Origin: Chloroflexi bacterium UBA5189
Lineage (GTDB): Bacteria > Chloroflexota > Limnocylindria > Limnocylindrales > CSP1-4
NCBI GenBank assembly: GCA_002413045.1
Contig: DHWF01000023.1
Span: 71,780 to 87,798, forward strand
DNA: 16,019 bases
Direction: 5' to 3'
Below, one piece after another: positions 13,401 to 16,019 of the stretch (the stretch's first letter is position 1; every line of letters starts with the position of its first letter). The translations under genes were made by a program, and so were the position numbers. Below the pieces are notes generated by a model that searched no databases, was not told where the DNA came from, and was given only the letters and a program-made list of their open reading frames with translations.

Positions 13401-14531
13401 GACGATCAGGCTGCGCGCGTCGGCGTGGGCGTCGCCCAGCAGCACGGGCTCGCCATGCTCCGCGACCCAGCCCGTCAGCCCCTCGCCGATGCGCACTCGA
13501 AGCATCTCCGGCTCGGGGTCCGGGCGGCCCATGAAGACGCCCTGGAACGCGATCGGCTCGCACCAGCCCGTGGCGTGATCCACGCGGTACACCCGCAGCG
13601 TGTCGTAGGTGATCAGGTTGTGGGCCTCGGCGACGATGGTGTCGCCGATGCCGCGGGTGTCCTGGATGCTGGAGAGCCGCGCGGACAGGTCCTGGATCGC
13701 CCGCAGTCGCGCCGCGAGATCCTCGACGGAGGCCATGAGGCGGGCATTGCCGATGGCCGTCGCCACGGTGTCGCCGAAGCTGCGCGCCAGCGCGACGTCG
13801 TCGTCGGTCCACTCGTATGGGTCGTGGTGGTACAGCACGAGGAGCGCGAGCGGGGCGCCGCGGAAGACCGCCGGGACGAAGCACAGCGAGGCGATCTCGT
13901 TCGCGGCGTACAGCTCGCGCATATCGGCCGTGAGGCCGGGGTCGGCTGCGTCCGGGTAGACGATGACTTCGCTGCGTCGAAGCGCCGCGAAGCCGGCGAG
14001 GTGCGAATCATGGGTTGCCGCGCTCACCCGCTCCTCGATCGCGGACGGGAACTCGCGTCGCGCGACGAGCTCGAGCGGGTGCTCCCGCGTCGCGTGCCAC
14101 AGCCACAGGCCGGCGCGATCGGCGTGGAACAGGCGAATCGAGTTCTCGAGGACCTCCTCGAGGACCGGCTGGAGACCCTCGGAGCCGGACAGCTCCGAGG
14201 CGAGCCGGCGCAGGGCGTCGGTGCTCGTCGCGGCGGCGGTGCGGATGGGCTCGAGCTGTCGGAGGGTCGAGCTGATGCTGGTGGGACCCTTGGCGCTGGT
14301 GGGGCGACTCGGAGCGCCGTCCGCCGTGCGTCGCTCCCGCCCTTCGAGCAGGCGCTGGAGATCGCCTCGGCGCAGCCGGACCTCACGATGGGGACCGTGC
14401 CGCAGGGACGGCAGGTCCCCGCGGGCGCACCACGCTCGAACGGTGTCCCGGTGGACGCCGGCGAGCCGGGCGGCCTCTGACAGCGTGATCAGCTCGGCGG
14501 CCGGCGGGGCCGGTCGCGCAGCGAGTGCCAT
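10359..14531 (-). CDS. HTH-GAF4-GGDEF2-EAL c-di-GMP turnover protein, 1390 residues
   Basis: Soluble, no membrane segment. Order: an excisionase/MerR-like helix-turn-helix (residues about 13-63, LSEAARLAGVHRDTVRAWCARGDLP then HREVRLRRGDLQRLLEG), GAF1 (120-265), GAF2 (285-435), GAF3 (460-610), GGDEF1 (615-775), GAF4 (785-935), GGDEF2 (940-1105) and EAL (1110-1365). GGDEF1 has an intact YGGDEF (696-700) and an inhibitory I-site RQGD (687-690) at the expected five-residue spacing, so c-di-GMP synthesis with feedback control is expected. GGDEF2 has GGDTF (1019-1023) and GPND in place of the I-site, probably inactive and perhaps GTP-sensing. EAL keeps the catalytic residues: Glu1146, NLSPRQF, EITES, DDFGTGYSS, IKVDRSF, AEGIE and the QGF near 1345. 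A dual enzyme is therefore predicted. The Arg/Lys-rich last 20 residues are encoded by the strand opposite the Bax inhibitor gene. Confidence 0.93.
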   Translation of the reverse strand: MALAARPAPPAAELITLSEAARLAGVHRDTVRAWCARGDLPSLRHGPHREVRLRRGDLQRLLEGRERRTADGAPSRPTSAKGPTSISSTLRQLEPIRTAAATSTDALRRLASELSGSEGLQPVLEEVLENSIRLFHADRAGLWLWHATREHPLELVARREFPSAIEERVSAATHDSHLAGFAALRRSEVIVYPDAADPGLTADMRELYAANEIASLCFVPAVFRGAPLALLVLYHHDPYEWTDDDVALARSFGDTVATAIGNARLMASVEDLAARLRAIQDLSARLSSIQDTRGIGDTIVAEAHNLITYDTLRVYRVDHATGWCEPIAFQGVFMGRPDPEPEMLRVRIGEGLTGWVAEHGEPVLLGDAHADARSLIVGDTSGPESMLVVPMTHEGHVHGIVVASRLGRDRFGPDDETTLSIFAGAAAQALVNAERLEQLRTQQAELEHQLVSQRRLMAVNERLLSTLDPTGVLEMIADSLKTVVQYDSLTIYRIDKDRGVRRPVIARDRFAELILGYDAPLGTGLTGWAVDHHEPVLANDAHLDPRSVQIPGTPFEPESMVIVPLMGDGEVLGTLNIGRMGEAESHYSQNEFELTKLFAAQAAIALRNADAHDEVKVQAERDALTGLRNHGAFQRELQGFIVGGPTRQVAVLMMDLDRFKGYNDRNGHPSGDDLLVAVSRAIESCIRQGDRAYRYGGDEFAVILPDVGRQAAEEVARRIRASIEAIPDESGGPHVTISIGIACHPEDATDKDTLVETADQALFLAKGAPFRNSRDQFVAALDETAMGLLDGLGAEELLDSILNRAARLLGVRTGYVYLGEPGEDHITVRAAIGVMADYLGFEMPLDRGVGGQVFRTGRPFVVDDYDAFEGHSAVFEGKIGAGVGVPLTVGGRVVGVLGLASGTTERVFRQPEVDALTKFAQLASIALENARLHEQALSPRDPVTGLPTRETLIQRVVDALALPIVGAERLPVAVLLLDLDRFEIVNESLGHAAGDRVLREVGQRILRALGPNDSVARFGGDTFAVLLPNTDADAAMAVAERVQLELKPPFDLDGRTWFISASMGVSGGVPGSAGGGDLLQEAEIALVGAKRNPSQRIARFDPLSSRHARERLDVEAELWSALERDELLVHYQPILDLRTTRVVGFEALARWQHPSRGLVLPVDFIALAEESELIVAIGRVILEKACRQAQLWRTRWPDENLVMSVNLSPRQFLDPDLANGIGQVLRTSGLEPCALELEITESSVMDRSESSLAVLQQLRSLGVRVVLDDFGTGYSSLAYLRQLPLDTIKVDRSFVTDLDVQDPNVGIVRAVVSLAHGLGITVVAEGIETEEQARRLRELGCDMGQGFVWAHPADPVRIGAFVSRRLDRRADQRRPPVSRSRNKNRLMKSR

Positions 14532-14605
14532 CGGGCTTGGCGCAGCTCCCTGGTGACACCGGATCGCGGTGCCGATGGCGCGGTGCGGATGTGCACCCCG
14601 CCCTA

Positions 14606-14629
14606 TTCCGGAACCGTACGGTGTGGTTC
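14606..14629. promoter_or_regulatory. Palindromes upstream of the c-di-GMP gene
   Basis: TTCCGGAA (14606-14613) and ACCGTACGGT (14613-14622) are perfect palindromes sharing one base, with GAACC (14611-14615) and GGTTC (14625-14629) forming an outer inverted repeat. They lie 75-98 bases before the ATG at 14531, on the minus strand. The protein has its own DNA-binding domain, so an autoregulatory operator is possible; this is speculative. Confidence 0.35.
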
Positions 14630-14676
14630 GGTCGGGAGCGATAGGAAAGGAGTACCGGTCGGCGCCGAATGCCCGA

Positions 14677-15420
14677 TCAGTTCGGCGCGCCGGGCGCGAG
14701 CTCCGCGACCGAGCTGAGAACGGCGTCGGCGAGCGGCGCGAGGTCGTCCCGGTCGGCGACGCCGGTCAGGACGCCGATCGTGCGTGCGGCGCCGGCCGCG
14801 CGGGCCATGCGCAGGTCGGCCGGCGAGTCGCCGACGACGGCGGTGCGCTCTGGCGGCACCCCGAGCAGGCGGCACAGGTGGAGGACCGGATCCGGTGCAG
14901 GCTTGTTCGCGATGCCGTCGTCGGCGCAGACGAGCGCCGCCATCTCGCCGGCGATGCCGAGCGCGGCGAGGGTTCGTTCGGTTGGGTCGCGGTCGTCGCT
15001 GGTCGCGACGGCGAACAGGGCGACCCGGGGCCGGAGCCTCGCGAAGAGCGCCTTGAGGTCGGTGACCGGCTGCGCAAGCGCCACCGGATCAGGCGCGTGC
15101 CAGGCCGCATCGACGGCGGCCTCCGCCTGCTGCGGCGGGACGCCGGACTCCACGACGTAGGCCTCGACGAGCTCGCGGATGCGCGACATCGGCGTTGCGG
15201 CGAGCAGGCCATGCGCGTGCACGAGGCCGGTCTCCGGATCAACACCAAGCAGCGAATACAGGCCGCCGCGGAGTGGTCGCCCGCCCTCTGCCTCGAGTCG
15301 GCCGGCGAGCTCGTCGACCCAGACGCCCCACATCAGGTGGAACTCGATGAGCGTGCCGTCCTTGTCGAAGATCAGGAGGTCGATCCCCTCGAGGAGGTCC
15401 GGCGGCCCAGCTCGATCCAT
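14677..15420 (-). CDS. HAD-superfamily phosphatase (phosphoglycolate phosphatase-like)
   Basis: 247 residues. All four HAD motifs are present: motif I IFDKDGTLI (Asp19 and Asp21), motif II Thr140 in VATSDD, motif III Lys173 in ANKPAPDP, and motif IV VVGDSPADLRMA (Asp198, Asp202). A helical cap domain lies between motifs I and II (residues about 30-115). The layout fits phosphoglycolate-phosphatase/beta-phosphoglucomutase-like members, but the substrate cannot be read from it. It lies 51 bases after the importer ATPase on the same strand and may be cotranscribed. No Shine-Dalgarno and no leaderless hexamer is seen before the ATG. Confidence 0.9.
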   Translation of the reverse strand: MDRAGPPDLLEGIDLLIFDKDGTLIEFHLMWGVWVDELAGRLEAEGGRPLRGGLYSLLGVDPETGLVHAHGLLAATPMSRIRELVEAYVVESGVPPQQAEAAVDAAWHAPDPVALAQPVTDLKALFARLRPRVALFAVATSDDRDPTERTLAALGIAGEMAALVCADDGIANKPAPDPVLHLCRLLGVPPERTAVVGDSPADLRMARAAGAARTIGVLTGVADRDDLAPLADAVLSSVAELAPGAPN

Positions 15421-15471
15421 GCGTGCGGTGTCGGACCGGCCCGGACCGCCGAAGGGGATGTCTTGGTCGGC

Positions 15472-16019
15472 CTACTTCTCGGCGATGAGCGCCTCGACCG
15501 AGTCGAGTGGCGCCTTCGCGTCGAGCACGAGCGGGCCGTCTGCCGGGAAGCTGACCGTCGCCGTGTCGCCGAGGTTCGGCAGCTTGAGCGTCGGCTCGTT
15601 GAACTCGTCGAGGATGACCGTCGGCCCGCCGTCGCCGAGCGCGATTCGGAACCGCACGATCGAACCGAGGAAGCTGACGTCGCTGACCTTGCCGGTCAGC
15701 CGGTTCTCGCCGCCGGCGGCATCGCTGCCGAGGGTGACCATCTCCGGCCGCAGCGCGACCGTGACGTCGCGCCCGAGACTGCCCTCGAACGCGCGGCCGA
15801 TCCGAACCGGCTGGCCGGCGATCGTCAACTCGCCCTTGGTCGCGTCGGTGACCTTGCCGGGCAGGACGTTCAGGGTGCCCACGAACGAGGCGACGAACGC
15901 CGTCGTCGGGAAGTTGTAGATCTCGAACGGGGTGCCGACCTGCTCCATGCGGCCCTCGCTCATGACCACGACCCGGTCGGAGAGCGAGAGCGCCTCCTCC
16001 TGGTCGTGGGTCACGTAGA
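15472..16019 (-). CDS. ABC importer ATP-binding protein, C-terminal part (5' end outside window)
   Basis: The frame is open to the window's end, so Walker A, the signature motif and Walker B lie outside. Visible: the switch VTHDQEEALSLSDRVVVM, then GRMEQVGTPFEIYNFPTTAFVASFVGTLNVLPG, typical of the PotA/FbpC/UgpC-type importer ATPases, then a TOBE-like beta domain (about the last 120 residues) with ALRPEMV and a following strand-rich region. Substrates of such ATPases include spermidine/putrescine, ferric iron and sugars; none can be chosen here. The rest of the operon is expected outside the window. Confidence 0.9.
   Translation of the reverse strand, partial: YVTHDQEEALSLSDRVVVMSEGRMEQVGTPFEIYNFPTTAFVASFVGTLNVLPGKVTDATKGELTIAGQPVRIGRAFEGSLGRDVTVALRPEMVTLGSDAAGGENRLTGKVSDVSFLGSIVRFRIALGDGGPTVILDEFNEPTLKLPNLGDTATVSFPADGPLVLDAKAPLDSVEALIAEK

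Noticed and set aside
11733..14480. 915-residue open frame on the plus strand
   Set aside because: It is antisense to the c-di-GMP gene, whose reading frame has clear domain motifs. Long antisense frames arise at this GC content, and the translated product has low-complexity Arg/Gly/Glu composition with no recognisable family.
14646..14652. AAAGGAG on the plus strand
   Set aside because: It resembles a strong ribosome binding site, but the following plus-strand frame is antisense to the HAD phosphatase and the distance to its ATG (14669) is too long.

Overview
The window is about 16 kb of very GC-rich, gene-dense bacterial DNA. The base composition, start codons often placed 6-8 bases after a TANNNT -10 hexamer, repeated four-base GTGA gene overlaps, and the gene set fit Chloroflexota (Limnocylindria-like lineages) or a neighbouring terrabacterial group. 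No ribosomal or other marker gene is present, so this placement is an inference. No tRNA, rRNA, CRISPR array, insertion sequence or phage gene was seen, and there is no gene-free stretch longer than 300 bases.

Layout. 1-966 (+) is the 3' part of a lysine 2,3-aminomutase gene (kamA). A small unknown gene follows at 1011-1406. 1483-4168 (+) is an overlapping three-gene operon: PabB-type chorismate enzyme, PabC-type lyase and an unknown 109-residue protein. Together PabB and PabC make p-aminobenzoate for folate; no glutamine amidotransferase subunit (PabA) is present here. 4173-5215 (-) holds a GNAT acetyltransferase and a four-helix membrane protein. 5265-6066 (+) is a divergent pair: an all-helical unknown protein and a DUF433 protein. 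6160-8631 (+) is a membrane protein with a Gly/Tyr-rich tail, followed by an OmpR-type response regulator and a histidine kinase; an 11-bp-spaced direct repeat lies at the membrane protein's promoter. 8683-10419 (+) is a compact run of a MIP18/DUF59 Fe-S protein, a PduO-type cobalamin adenosyltransferase and a Bax inhibitor-1-like membrane protein. 10359-14531 (-) is one giant gene (1390 residues) with an excisionase/MerR-like helix-turn-helix, four GAF domains, two GGDEF domains and an EAL domain; its 3' end overlaps the Bax inhibitor gene head-on by 61 bases. 14677-16019 (-) holds a HAD phosphatase and the C-terminal part of an importer ATPase.

The items most worth attention are: the fusion of a DNA-binding domain to both c-di-GMP synthesis and breakdown modules; the repeated leaderless-promoter signature, which fixes several starts; the divergent control region at 5216-5264 between two poorly characterised gene pairs; and the putative response-regulator site at 6094-6110. 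No wholly new multi-gene system can be demonstrated from the sequence alone. The helical-protein/DUF433 pair and the HTH-GAF-GGDEF-EAL protein are the best candidates.
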